64,000 bases of DNA from Brachycybe producta (Eukaryota > Arthropoda > Diplopoda > Playtdesmida > Andrognathidae): NCBI GenBank assembly GCA_036925085.1, contig JAUPFP010000007.1:873501-937500 (forward strand), in the 5' to 3' direction. How positions within the stretch are numbered: position 1 is the first letter of the stretch; each line of letters opens with the position of its first letter. The notes under the pieces were generated by a model. That model did not search any database and had not been told where the DNA came from. It was given only the letters and a program-made list of their open reading frames with translations. Of this stretch, positions 50,383-62,265 are shown piece by piece. The position numbers were made by a program, and so were the translations under genes.

Positions 50383-50400
50383 CCCGTCATAAATGACGGG
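50383..50400. other. Perfect short hairpin
   Basis: CCCGTCAT-AA-ATGACGGG: an 8-bp stem with a 2-base centre, preceded by an ATT run and ACTAGTGGGGTAA. It looks like the end of an interspersed element, but I found no second copy in the window. Confidence 0.4.
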
Positions 50401-51669
50401 AGCAAAATTCACAGGCAATTGTGCGCATGCGCGTCCTTTTTTCCTTTTTTTACTCCTTTCATTTCAATTTCAGTCACCCCCTCCCACTTTTCTCTCTCTC
50501 TCCCTTCTACACTTTCCAACCTTTTCCCCCTCACCTCCTCCCACTTTTCTCTTTCTCCCTCTCCCCACCCCCTTCTACACTTTCCAAAGGAAGAGTTCAA
50601 CATATAGTTGATCTTGAGAAAAAAAAACGGTTCATTTATTCAAATTTATATAAATTCCGACGTGCTTCAATGGTTTTGTTACTCCACACACACATACATA
50701 CATACATACACAGACCTGGGATATTATGTATATAATTATTATATAGATTGTGAGCTTCAAATTAATCTCCGACTTTACTTTTTGATCTTTGAAAAGCGGT
50801 ATATTATTTATTATTTTTTAATTGTAAATAATAAGAAATTATTATAATTTATATAAGAAGACATTTTATGAAAAAACAGAGAATGTCTGCTTCTTATATG
50901 TATTTTATAGAGAATTTGAACGCGTTTGTGTTTGTGTGGACCTTATTTGACAACAAAGTTGCATAAATTTGTTTTAATCGTCTCCCTCCCTCTCTCCCTG
51001 TTAATATGTGTGTTGTTCCCTTTTTCTCTCTATTGCTCTTTTCTATTGTCTTAATTACACACAACTGAAAAGAACCTCCGTCGTCGTCGTTTTAAACAAT
51101 TGGTGTGTGTTTTTGGTTGGTTTGAAAAAAGTATGCATTTTATGTAAAGAGAAGTTTTCTTGTTTAGTTTATGACCTTTCTAGTTTCTACTACTACTATT
51201 AAAACCCCTTGAACACAACATGTATATTTATGAGGATCATTTATGGTACAAAGTGGGGTGGGTGGACACGAAAGTACACAACAGGGGAAGAAGGGGGAGC
51301 GGGTACCCCATTGTCATTTACTGTTGTTTGTTCCCTAATGACTGGTTATTGTTATTATAGTCTTACGTCATCATGAATCTAATACATGGATTGTGCCTAC
51401 TACTTCTTCCTTGAATATTCAGTGTTCACACTAATTACTGTTGATGATTTAACGTCATACTGGAATATGGTAGTTAACTTCCTCCGTATTTACGTTAAGT
51501 TTTTAACTTTTATTATTCAAAGACAGGAGGAACTTTTAAAATGATCTCTTTATTACTGTTATTATTATTATTATTAAGATTGTTAAGAAATTGTAGATAT
51601 TTTTCACCAATACAGGTTGGGGGCGGTTGGAACTGTACATAAAATAGCATTAGACGAGTGACGACCACC

Positions 51670-51850
51670 GTGCCGCCAAGTGGCTTGAGTTGATACTTAT
51701 AACGTTTTTAAAAATAAACTTTTTAAAAGGTTGAATTATAAAATATGACGTTTTTTATATTTCATACATATATATTAACAAGTAAATTAATACGACAAAT
51801 GATTTCCACTACGTTTTAACCAACTCAAGTCAATAGGTGGCGCTCAAATG
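51670..51850. repeat. Short inverted-repeat element
   Basis: GCTTGAGTTGATAC near 51683 and the inverse ACCAACTCAAGTCAAT near 51820, with CGCCAAGTGG outside on the left and GGTGGCGC outside on the right. About 180 bp, AT-rich centre. Boundaries are uncertain. Confidence 0.4.
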
Positions 51851-52127
51851 TGTGTTCCTACTTTTTTTAGTTTCCAGTACTTATTAATTTATATTATTAT
51901 ATACAGTATATTTGTTACTAGTATCAGATTCACTAGTAATAATAATATAGAAAATTAAGTTAGAACCGACATTGCAACTTCTTCTGGGTGTTATTTTTGT
52001 TGCTGATCTTACCAACCCAATCCAGGTTCTGGAGGTGGGTGGGAGGGTGGCTAAAATACAAAACCCGAATTATAAGTCCCCCCCTTCTAGGTTTTGTTGA
52101 TCACCTAGTGAGTGAATCTGTGATCAG

Positions 52128-52130
<3 letters not shown>

Positions 52131-52158
<28 letters not shown>
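52131..52158. repeat. (GA)n microsatellite
   Basis: About 28 bp of GA. Confidence 0.9.
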
Positions 52159-52161
<3 letters not shown>

Positions 52162-52582
52162 TACCTAGACAGCAGCTTTCATCCGTATTATTACTTCCTT
52201 ATGAAAATGAGATGGTGGGGGCGCTCGCGACGTTGACTTTAGCTTAGCAACATTCAATCATCTTTTTTATTTTTCTCTCCATATTATATAGTGGGTCACT
52301 GGACTCTTTAATTTCATACTGGAGCCAGGGCTAAGGTGAAGATGGGGGGTCGTTGCGTGTTCTCTCTTGCTTGTTTTGGATCTGGTTCAATCTTAGACCA
52401 ATTACTCTCCGGGACTGGCAACTCGTAGTGTGTTGTATGACGACGGATGCGTCCCATACATAACCTGGTGAAATTACAGCAGTGTTTTCTGGTGGCTATT
52501 GTACAATCTTATGGACACCTATAGTACAATCTTTTCTCACTAAAGTGGCGCTGCTGTCACCACAATATTAAGTCTATTGGTC

Positions 52583-53007
52583 GGTGGCGCTGATCAAGCG
52601 CCAAATTGAACAAACGCCAAACTGAATAAGCGCCAAATGGAACAAACGCCAAACTGAATAACCACCAAAATGTGATAAACACATCGTTAGGTTAGGATTG
52701 GTTAGGTTATGTTAGGTTAGGTTTGGTTAGGTTAGGTTAGGTTAGGATTGGTTAGATTAGGTTAGGTTAGCTGTAAATCTGCACAGTCTGACGTCTATAA
52801 AAGCTCACAATATTTGGACCATCACAATTTACAAAAAACCTGAATAACCGCCAAACTGAATAAACGCCAAATGGAACAAACGCCAAACTGAATAAGCGCC
52901 AAATGGAACAAACGCCAAACTGAATAAGCGCCAAATGGAAGAAACGCCAAACTGAATAAAAGCCAAAAATTTGGTGGTTATTCAGTTTGGCGCTTATTCA
53001 GTCGCCC
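52583..53007 (+). mobile_element. Foldback element, copy D
   Basis: Same start, 16-bp units, GTGATAAACACA, TTAGG-like array (52687-52771), core block and inverted end as copies A and B. The core lacks the GTTCTGTTT segment before GTAAATCTGCACAG, a small deletion. The candidate duplication is imperfect (CTATTGGTC before, CCTATGGTC after), so this is probably an older insertion. Confidence 0.82.
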
Positions 53008-53404
53008 CCTATGGTCACCTCTCTATCGCAGGACTAGATTTTCACAGTTGCCAGTCCCGGCGAGTAATGGTCTGAGGTTCATTGAATCAAATTCAAAACT
53101 GTCAGACTAATAAACACTAGACACTTACAGATCCTATCTTATCTGTTATTCTGTAGTTGTGATCACTGATCACTGATTATAGTAAACAGGTTAAACCCTC
53201 CTTATTACAGTTGTATAGAATATGTGTATCTACTAATCTCTGTACCAATTTGATTAGTATTGTATGGGAGGAGTCCGTCTTCATACTACAGATATGTGTT
53301 TTTCTATTATACATTTGGATTCTTTTAAGATGAACAGAAAAAAAAAAGTTCATTATTAATATAAGTTGCTACTTAGGTAATTGATATAATTAGTGTGTTG
53401 GCTC

Positions 53405-53408
<4 letters not shown>

Positions 53409-53441
<33 letters not shown>
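53409..53441. repeat. (GA)n microsatellite
   Basis: About 33 bp of GA. Confidence 0.9.
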
Positions 53442-53443
<2 letters not shown>

Positions 53444-53496
53444 CAGATGCAAACAAAAAAAACACACAATGTGTATTGCAAATTATACATTTAGGT

Positions 53497-53619
<123 letters not shown>

Positions 53620-54424
53620 GGAACAACATTCTTTACTCTCATTTCACTGGGTTAGGTTATAATATGTGTATATAGTGAGGGAGGGATATGGGGTGTTGTG
53701 TGAGTGTAGTCGTAAATTACTCTATATATTATACTATTAAAAGGACCTGGGTAAAAACACAAATAGCAATTATTGGCTTTCATGTATATTCCACTCTCTT
53801 AAATCTGGTGTGTGTTTTTTTGCTGAGATTTTTATGTTAACTTGTAGATAATTTATTAAAAGACGGGATTGGGAGGGGGTGGGGGTGTAAGTGGGGGGTG
53901 TGGTGGTTTCAGGCGTGTCCCCGCTGTAGTTTTCATTACTCCAATTTAATGGGGCTCTCAGGGTAATTAATAAATGAATTTCGAAAGACAAAGGATGTGA
54001 TTTAGTTAATGTGTATTGATAGGTAAATTACTAGAAGGGCTTTATCATTCGTGCTAATAATAATAATATGATGATGATGATGATGATGCTCAATGTTCAT
54101 CATCATTGTGTTCAAATGGATCATTATTAGGGGAAGAGGTGGGGGGGGGTTGCCCAACCAGAAATTCGTTACCACTTTTTTTTAAAGAAAATCTACGCTT
54201 AAAAAATGGGCACAAAAGTTGTTAACAAGATTGGTGGTGTGGTGTGGGTATTTCTAGTCAAATAAAATCTAGAAAGTAGAATTCTTTCCGGTATTTAAAA
54301 AATGGGCAATAAACTCAATGTTTTCCACACAAAAAAACTTCTAATAAGCCCAGACGAAATAACCCCCATAAGGTCCACAAAGTTCATGAGTTTGGGTGTG
54401 TGGTGGGGTGAGGGCATTTCAAAT

Positions 54425-54476
54425 GGTGGCACTGAATAAACGCTAATTGGATTAAGGTGACAGTTTGAACAAACGA
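54425..54476. repeat. Possible decayed foldback fragment
   Basis: GGTGGCACTGAATAAACGC is one or two changes from the foldback terminus plus unit; the following sequence still shows GAACAAACG spacing but is otherwise degraded. It abuts the LINE remnant. Confidence 0.35.
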
Positions 54477-54479
54477 AAA

Positions 54480-54990
54480 ACCGAATAATTACAATTACAA
54501 TTAGTACTCTGCTAGCAGCCAAATAGGCATATGGCAGAGGGACATAAAAGTCCAGATGCAGCATTAAGCATTGTCAAGCACATATATAAAAACAAAATGA
54601 ATATACAACTGTGAATCCTACAAAACAAAATTATCAGTGGGATTCACCACTTCTTCCTCAGAAAGAGTGTTCCCCATTGTCTTATTCCTCTAGGGGGGGG
54701 GGGGGGGGGAAGACGACTAATATGAATGTGTCCTAGCAAAAATCTTCCTAATTTTCTTAGAGTGGTCAGTCCTGCCCATTGTTTAGGACAATCACCACAT
54801 GTAATTTTTCCAAACAATTTCAAACTTAACTCAGCCCTGCGATGTGCCAAACTATGCTATTGTTGGACTGACAGCATCTCAGTCACACTATCTGTAAATT
54901 TGTGCCTGTCGCAAACAAACCTAGCTGCCCTATGCTGAACCATTTCAACTGAGTGAGTTTTTGTTGACTTTTTCTAAACTCCTAAAAAGG
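54480..54990 (-). pseudogene. LINE (non-LTR retrotransposon) 3' fragment, decayed
   Basis: On the minus strand the frame reads VEMVQHRAARFVCDRH, then FTDSVTEML, a TAG stop, then HSLAHRRAELSLKLFGKI. This is the pattern at the C-terminal end of reverse transcriptases of jockey/RTE/CR1-type LINEs (QRRAARFV ... SLxxRR). The stop probably replaces the Trp that family members have there. It is followed by a non-coding tail with CTGGACTTTTATGTCC and a short TTGTAA/TTACAA repeat at about 54480-54505, typical of a LINE 3' end. A 17-base poly(G) run (54693-54709) breaks the rest. Confidence 0.6.
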
Positions 54991-57506
54991 TTCTACAAAG
55001 CTCCATCAGCTCCTTGAAGCCTATGAGGCTTTGTTTAATACATTTTTCAGACCAATTTTGCGATATTAATTATTGTGATCACAAAACCCCTAATTATAGA
55101 AAATGGAGTGCTTTAATCATAATTTTTTTTAAAAAAAAAGTTTTAAGTCATCCGACGAAGAAGACAACAAAAGCGGAATGTTTTTCTTATTTGTCCAAGT
55201 GGAGTTTTTCTTCTTCTTCTTCTTTTGATGATCTCTCTTTTGCTGTGTTGTTTGTTGTAGGTAATTTAGTTGTGTATTTTGAAAACGGTTCACTAGAATT
55301 ACCGAGACAACCAAGCAAATAATACTTAACTAACTACTACTATGGTGGGTATATATTATAGAATACATATTATACAGAATAATAATAAAAAAGCATCTCT
55401 CTCTCCTCCTTCTTAGACATTACTTATGAAGTTATGATGATGATGATGAGGATTAGAAGGGATGATAAGAAAGAATATTTGACACGAAGCCTCTCAACAT
55501 TCCAAACAAACCTCGAATCGTATCTATGAGATTTGTGTTGCTCAGCATCCGAAATATATATCTTATGATTTCTCCTCCTCCAATTGAAGAGAAGAAGACA
55601 GTAAGAGTTCACCTGTGCAATTTTTTTCTATTCTTCTTCTTCTTCTTTTTCGAACGACGACTAATTGCAACATTTTCTCTCGTCTGATTTTCTAATTGCT
55701 TCTTCTCCTTCTTCTTCTTCTTCTTACACACATTATTCCACACCAAAAACAAGCTCAGATTTCTTTTTCTTTTTCTGCTTAGACTTCATTTTTCTTTCTA
55801 GTTTTTTTGCTTTTTTTCACCTCCTTGAACTTGACTCAGATTGTCAACAACAGTTTTTGTTGTTCTTCTTCTCCTTTTTTTTTGTAAAAAAGAATGAAAA
55901 GGATGAAAACGATAAGAAAAAAAAAATTCCTCTTCATCGTTTTCTTCTTCTTCATTGGGGAAAAAAAAAGATTGAAAGTTTTTTCAACCGAAAAAAAAAA
56001 AAGGTAAAAACTGGAAATTCCATATAGGATGAGGAGGAGGAGGAGGAGGAGGAAGTGAGACTTTGACAAACAATAATAATGAACTTGATCATCGATTTCT
56101 CTCTCTTGTGTCATTGGCCCAAAAAAGAAAAGTCCTTACAAACATTAGTTTTCATAAAACTTTTATGAAACACACAATTATATATTATGGCTTTTTTTTA
56201 CCTGATTTTCAGAGAGAGAGAGAGAGAGTGGGTTTTTCCTTAAAATTAATTCCTTCAAAGAATCTTCTTCAAACTTCTTGTTTGTTGTTTATTGTTGTTG
56301 TTGTTGACGCCCTTATTTCGCACCAAGTAACTCTCTAATGATGAGGATCATCATTGATTTTTGATCATCACTTGTCAGTTAAGTTAATTTCGTTTTCATT
56401 TTTAAACACTCGACAAATATTTTTGTTATTCAACTAACAAATTAAGGAAGTTTTCATTTTTTAATAAGATAAACATGTTGTGTATTTTAGATTAGTATTG
56501 TTGATCGAATACGAATTTTGTGTACAACTTGAGGAGAAACAGCAGGATATTTATCAAAAATCAAATATTAATTAGAAAGTTTGAAGTTTTTCTTTTAAAA
56601 AAAATATCAGATAAAACTTTTATTTTTGAGATTACTTTGAGATTTCAGTTCAAGTCTTCAAATTAGATTCAAGTGTTTTTCTTTTGCTTAAATTTCCTAC
56701 CTATAAAAGCAAGAAGAAGAAGAAGCAAGTAACATAAGGAAGGAAGGGAGAACACTGACCGGAAGTACTTCATCAACCCTAAGTCTCTCATTCATTTACC
56801 TTCATTTCTATTTTATATACAGTATATTATAATTTATTGGTAGTAATTACATCGTTTCATTTATTATATTCGTTTTCCCACTTAAGGAAGAAGGGGGGGG
56901 GGGGGCGCCACACAATTTTCAATTAATTAGGAATTCACAAGAGGGCGCCCCTTTTTAAGTTGTAATGAAATTCTTCTAAGTTATTACCTTAAAATTAAAT
57001 GACCTATCGGGATGTATTAAAATTGGCTCTCTCTCTCCCCTTCCCCTAGTTCTCGTTTTAGTCTCGTTTCTTCTTTTTGTGTCACCTTTTTTTTTATATC
57101 CGAAACAAGTTTCACATGAATTATATTATATCAATCCATTTTGTATGGATATTTAAATTGCTATTTTATATTGTAAGAACCCATCAACTGTGTAACAATA
57201 TAAGAAACATAAAAGATTTTCATATTCTTCTTCTTCTTTGAGGATTTTGGAATTTATGACTTTCTTCTTTTAAAAAAATAAGAAGATCTCTTAAAATAAA
57301 AAGATGAAAAAAGAAGTCTTGTTGAATATATGAAAGCAATTTGAAAGTACAATTCTAAAATTTATTTCATTTACTCAGTCACTCTCTCCATTTATATAGT
57401 TCGGATAATTGAGTAAGAATTTCCTTTTTAAAAAATGGATTTCGTTTTATTTTTACACAAAACACACGTACAGAGAGACAGACAGAGAGGATGACATCGT
57501 CTATAA

Positions 57507-57992
57507 CAGCAGTCGCCAACCGGTGGTCCGCGAGAAATTTTTGGTTGTCCGCAGAAAACATCTGGGACAATATTTGCATTTTTTGTTTTGTTTTATTAAT
57601 TAATAAAACAAAAAAAAATATTCTTAATAAATTCTTCTATTCTGAATGACAATTTTCGCCTTTCTATTGCACTAAATTCACGAAATGTACTGGAGTCTCG
57701 TACAGTTCTCGTAAAATGCGGCGGCACGTAAAAAGAGCTACATTTCGTTCAGTTTCCCCACCACACGTACGCTTCTCCCCTAAGCTTCAATTATTTTCTA
57801 ATAATTAAACTAACTTTAATAATTTTGTTACAATTAAACAACCTTTAAAGGATTTCTATTAATAAAATGGAACTTCTCTGATCATTATTTGACAAACGTA
57901 TGTATCTTTTAAAAAAATTCATATTAGTGGTCCGCGGGATTTAGAATTTTGAATTTAGTGGTCCGTGAGGTCCGAAAGGTTGGCGACCGCTG
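57507..57992. mobile_element. hAT-type MITE with exact 8-bp target duplication
   Basis: Termini CAGCAGTCGCCAACC (left) and, inverted, CAGCGGTCGCCAACC (right), then GGTGGTCCGCG-like and GGACCTCACGGACCAC sequence, the common look of hAT ends. It is flanked by GTCTATAA on both sides (57499-57506 and 57993-58000). 486 bp, AT-rich interior, no transposase. Confidence 0.88.
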
Positions 57993-60900
57993 GTCTATAA
58001 TATTGAGGATTTTTCATTCCGTATTTAGACGTAATTCTGGGCTGTATCTTTAGGAAAGTTAGGTAGGAGGAGGTAGGAGGGTGATAGCCGTATTATTTTC
58101 TGCTTGTAATTAATGTAAATAACTGTTTTCTGGGCCATTTTTGTTGGTGTCTCGTTTAAAAACCACTTTGCAATAAAGAACTTACGTCAGGAAGAAAAAT
58201 GGATTCGAGGGGGGAATTCTAGGTTATTACAAAAAAAAAATAACGACGACTTTGATATAAACGAAAAAAAAAAAAACTTGAATGGCCGCGTTGCTGTTGT
58301 TTCCCTTTCAGATGAACGTGCACGTGCACGCCATCTGTTCGAACGTGAAAGGAAGAAGAGTGGGGGGGGGGGGAGCCTGCCCCTGGCTCTTTTTAATATG
58401 AGTTAGGACTCCTTTCTAGTCTCCTAGGCATATATAGCATTAAATGGATTCTAGGATTCAGGGAGAAAGTAGTTCGATTGGTTCTCTGAAGCAGAAGGAA
58501 GGAAATAAAGAAGTAGGAATCCAAAGGGTGGATATAGGTGGGTGGGGGGGATGCCATATGATGTGTAATGGGAAAAAAAAAGAGAAATAGGGGGTGGTTC
58601 AATTGTATTGTATGTGGAGGGTGAGTGGGTGGTTCGGGGAGGGGGAATAAAGTTAAGACGAAAAATCAGTGCTGTGAAAATTCTCAATGTGAGAACAGGG
58701 CTTACAAACAAGCAACTGTTGGGCGGACATGTTTCGGTCATTAATTTTACTGGACTTGATAGAAAGACCACCCTTCTTCCCTCCCACCCTCCTCCTCCGA
58801 ACTAACCCGAGTTTGCACAGAAATCTCTGAAACACTTTTCTTCCTTCTGCTTTTTTTCATTTTCAGTTCAGTTCAGTTGAACATTTTTGCAACCATATTT
58901 TTTTTTACTATATGTTTTTAGAAGGTCTGTAATATGGAGGGGTGATTGAGGGTGGGTTACAATTTCATTGATTGATTATGGGGAAGTGAAGGAGGAGGAG
59001 GAGGCGGTTGCGAAGGTTCCTTCCATGGAGGCGCGGGAGGAATTATTATTAGTTATATCATCAGTTAGAAACTATGATTTCGTCTTTTTACTTTGGATTG
59101 GAGGAGGTGAATTCAAACTATAATTATTCCATTGAAGCAGGTGGAACTTAACCTGGGGTCCATATTTAATGGATACAAAGTGACTAAAAAATCTTGGTCT
59201 AATTATAACGAAGGCTCGTTATAATTAGACAAAGATTGACTTTAATACAGGTTACGTATTAGCGTCCATTTTCGTTTGTCTCGTAACACACGATTATATA
59301 TGCGCTTATGAAGTGTTACAAATTTTAAAGTTTTATATTCTTTTTTAATGTAAAATTATAACAATTAATTAGTTATTAAACTATTACAAGAAATGAGAAT
59401 TGATAGGCAGGAAAAAAATTTTTAAATCATTTTCATATTATTTAAAAAAAAAATTAAATTAGATATTTAGTTTTATTTTGAATGCAAAAATTCAAAAATT
59501 AGATTTTAAAATATGTTTACTAATAATAATTTAACCAGAAATGACGATTGTATACAAGAAAAGTTTAAATTAAAATATTTTCTATGATTAAAAGCCATTT
59601 TTCTACAAACGAAAATGGCGTAAATTGCTTTAAGTTTACGTAAAAAGCCGAACTTGTATAAAGTAAACGTGGAATGGCGAGGATATAATAAAAAAATGAA
59701 GAATTATTAGAGAATATAAATAAAAATGTGTTTTTTGTATATACAAATACATCTTATCCTTGTTAAGAAGTTTGCTGTGCTTTTCCTGTTTTATTTTGAT
59801 TGGAATCGGATGCTTTTTTTTTAATGAAATCAAAATACGTGTTATTTCTCTATCTTATTTTGTTACCTTTCTTTTTTATTCAGACATATACACACATACA
59901 TTGTCTATATATGTACTATGTATGTGTTTCAATATGTGTTCGTGTAGAAATTGAAAAGGAAAAAAAAAAAAGCTCAAATAATGATGTGGTTCTGTTATCC
60001 CCACAAAAGACAGCGTGTAATGCCGCAATCCTTTATCGAGGCGGACATACAGGCCTACAACAACCCCCCACTTCAATTGCCAATGCCATAACCCCCCCAA
60101 CCTCCAATCCCCCATACATACATACATACTCACTTTTATCCTTCACTAATAACATGGCAGTGGTTATAATAATATACTGACTCTGATATAACAGCAAATA
60201 GGAATTAGAAAACACACTCATATTATGTGTGTTCTTCCCTCCCCCCACACTACCACCCTTCTGTAAATATACTAGTAAGATATTAGTATTCTTATTAAAT
60301 ATGAAGAAAAAAGATCTCTTATCATCATTTTATATAAACTTCCTTCTATAGTCTGCTACTAATAATATGGCCATCGGTCAAGTAGCAACATCAAAACGAT
60401 TCCTCGTGATCGTTATTACGACTATGATGATAATGATATTGATATTGAGTGGCTTAAAGAAGAAGAAGAAGAAGCGCATCTTTTCCGTTCTACAACACAC
60501 AATATATAATATAGAGACGACCATCAACATCATCATCATTATTTAAAAAATAAACAGCATCCTCCATAAAAATATGGTTCTTTCCTTATTCCCCCCACCC
60601 CCAGTTGTTGTTTGTTTGTTGTTGGTCAGTTTGTTACATTGAATGAATGAATGAGTTTTGATCGGTTCTATAATAAGCTCACAAAGTCATTTCTAGATCT
60701 TCTTTTTTTGTTTATAATTTTCTTTCTTGTTTTGCGACCTTAAACCGACGACCTGTGTGTTTCTGTACCACGAGTGACCAGTGAAGTGTCATATAAGAGA
60801 AAAGGGGAATTGCGGAAAGGGGGGGGGGGGGGGTAAAGGACATCATTATCGGAAAAAGAGAGAGAAGAAGAAGAAGGATGTTTTCGTGTTTTGATCTGTC

Positions 60901-61639
60901 TACAAATATATCGGTAAAAGATGTGAGCTGAAATGAGAGAGAGAGAGAGAACCATAATTTATGCACGCTCACAACATGCTTTGGTCACAGTGGGCAGCTG
61001 TGTTGGTCACTCAAGTGGCCACCGTGCTGCGTTCATTCTGCCATGTTGTAATCAGTGTGTAATCCCACTCTAATCCCTTAACCTAACCTCCTCCTCCTCC
61101 TTCAATATAAGTCTCCTATTCAATGCTCCAACGTGGACCAAAGGAGGAGAGAAAAAAAAAAACCTCCCCTCGCGTCCTGTTAGGCCTATAGACAAGTAGG
61201 TTGTTTAATCCTCCCTCCGTCGGCCTTACAAGTACGACTGTAGACAACACCCCCCCCCCCCCCCTCCTTCTATACCTTAGTTATGATTCTCTTGTTGTAA
61301 GCGCCATATTTTCAAGATATTAATAAATCATAGATTGTACATCTAATATTATGATGTAGTTATTTCACATATGATATGGATCCATAGATCAATCTTTAAT
61401 GATGGAAAAATCTCGGTTAATTTCACTCCTTTTCTCTTTTTTTTTCATATTTGATCGACTAAATCCGAATTTGAAAATTCACCCCATCCCTCACCCCTTC
61501 TATTATATTTCTTTGAGATGCTCTCGACGTTGCTCGTAAATCTTAAAAGGAACCGGGAATTATGGATGATCATTCCTAAATTCCTATTGTTTTACTTCAA
61601 TGCGATCCCGGTTTTTTTATTTAAAATTGAACCTATGAG

Positions 61640-61950
61640 CGCTTACAGTAATATTAACCATTTTGTGAAATTCTAATATTGTTCTTTATAGAAAACTTAA
61701 TATAAAAATATTGTGCACAAAATGTGAAATATTGTTTAGGCTTACAATTTTTATAATTTAAATAATAAAAAATGGGATAATTTTAAATTAATGTGCTTTA
61801 TGAACAACTAGCTGATTTTCGAACTTCTACATAATTATTAAGTTTATTTTAAAAGATATCAACATGAAAATTAACTTAAGTCATTGAACTACCCTTCTAG
61901 TTTCTAAAACATATTGAAGTTTCTCTTCATTTTATAATCAAGAGTTATAC
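61640..61950. repeat. MITE-like repeat, family T
   Basis: Contains TTATGAACAACTAGCTGATTT, AAGTTTATTTTAAAAGATATC, TTGAACTACCCTTCTAG and TTTCTAAAACAT, matching the right arm of 33783-34100 and the copy at 41570-41830. Confidence 0.55.
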
Positions 61951-61954
61951 CTAC

Positions 61955-62265
61955 TGTAGAACACAAACCTGATAATTTAAATGTATTTAAATAATAAACG
62001 TGTTCTACAGAGCCCCGTGAAGGACAAACAAACAATATGTCGAATTCAATTTATTCACAGTTAATAATCTGAAAACAATGAATTAATACTTAAATATAAA
62101 ATATATAAACTATTTAACAAAATATTGATATAGTATTTCAATTTAAAATAATAATAATAATGAAGTCAATTTTTATTTGGTTCATGTGTCCTTAACTGTA
62201 TTCCGTATAATTCACACCTAAACACATTTAATTTGAATTTATTTAACTCAATGTGCGTACAACGT
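61955..62265. repeat. Dispersed repeat X, copy 2
   Basis: Second copy of the repeat at 32935-33245, same orientation, with scattered substitutions and small indels. It directly follows a family-T element, whereas the first copy does not, so the two are separate units. Confidence 0.8.

Noticed and set aside
58290..58380. Possible exon 3 of the Spt3-like gene after TTTCCCTTTCAG at about 58310
   Set aside because: In the phase required by exon 2 it opens with a stop codon, and the sequence does not resemble the Spt3 histone fold.
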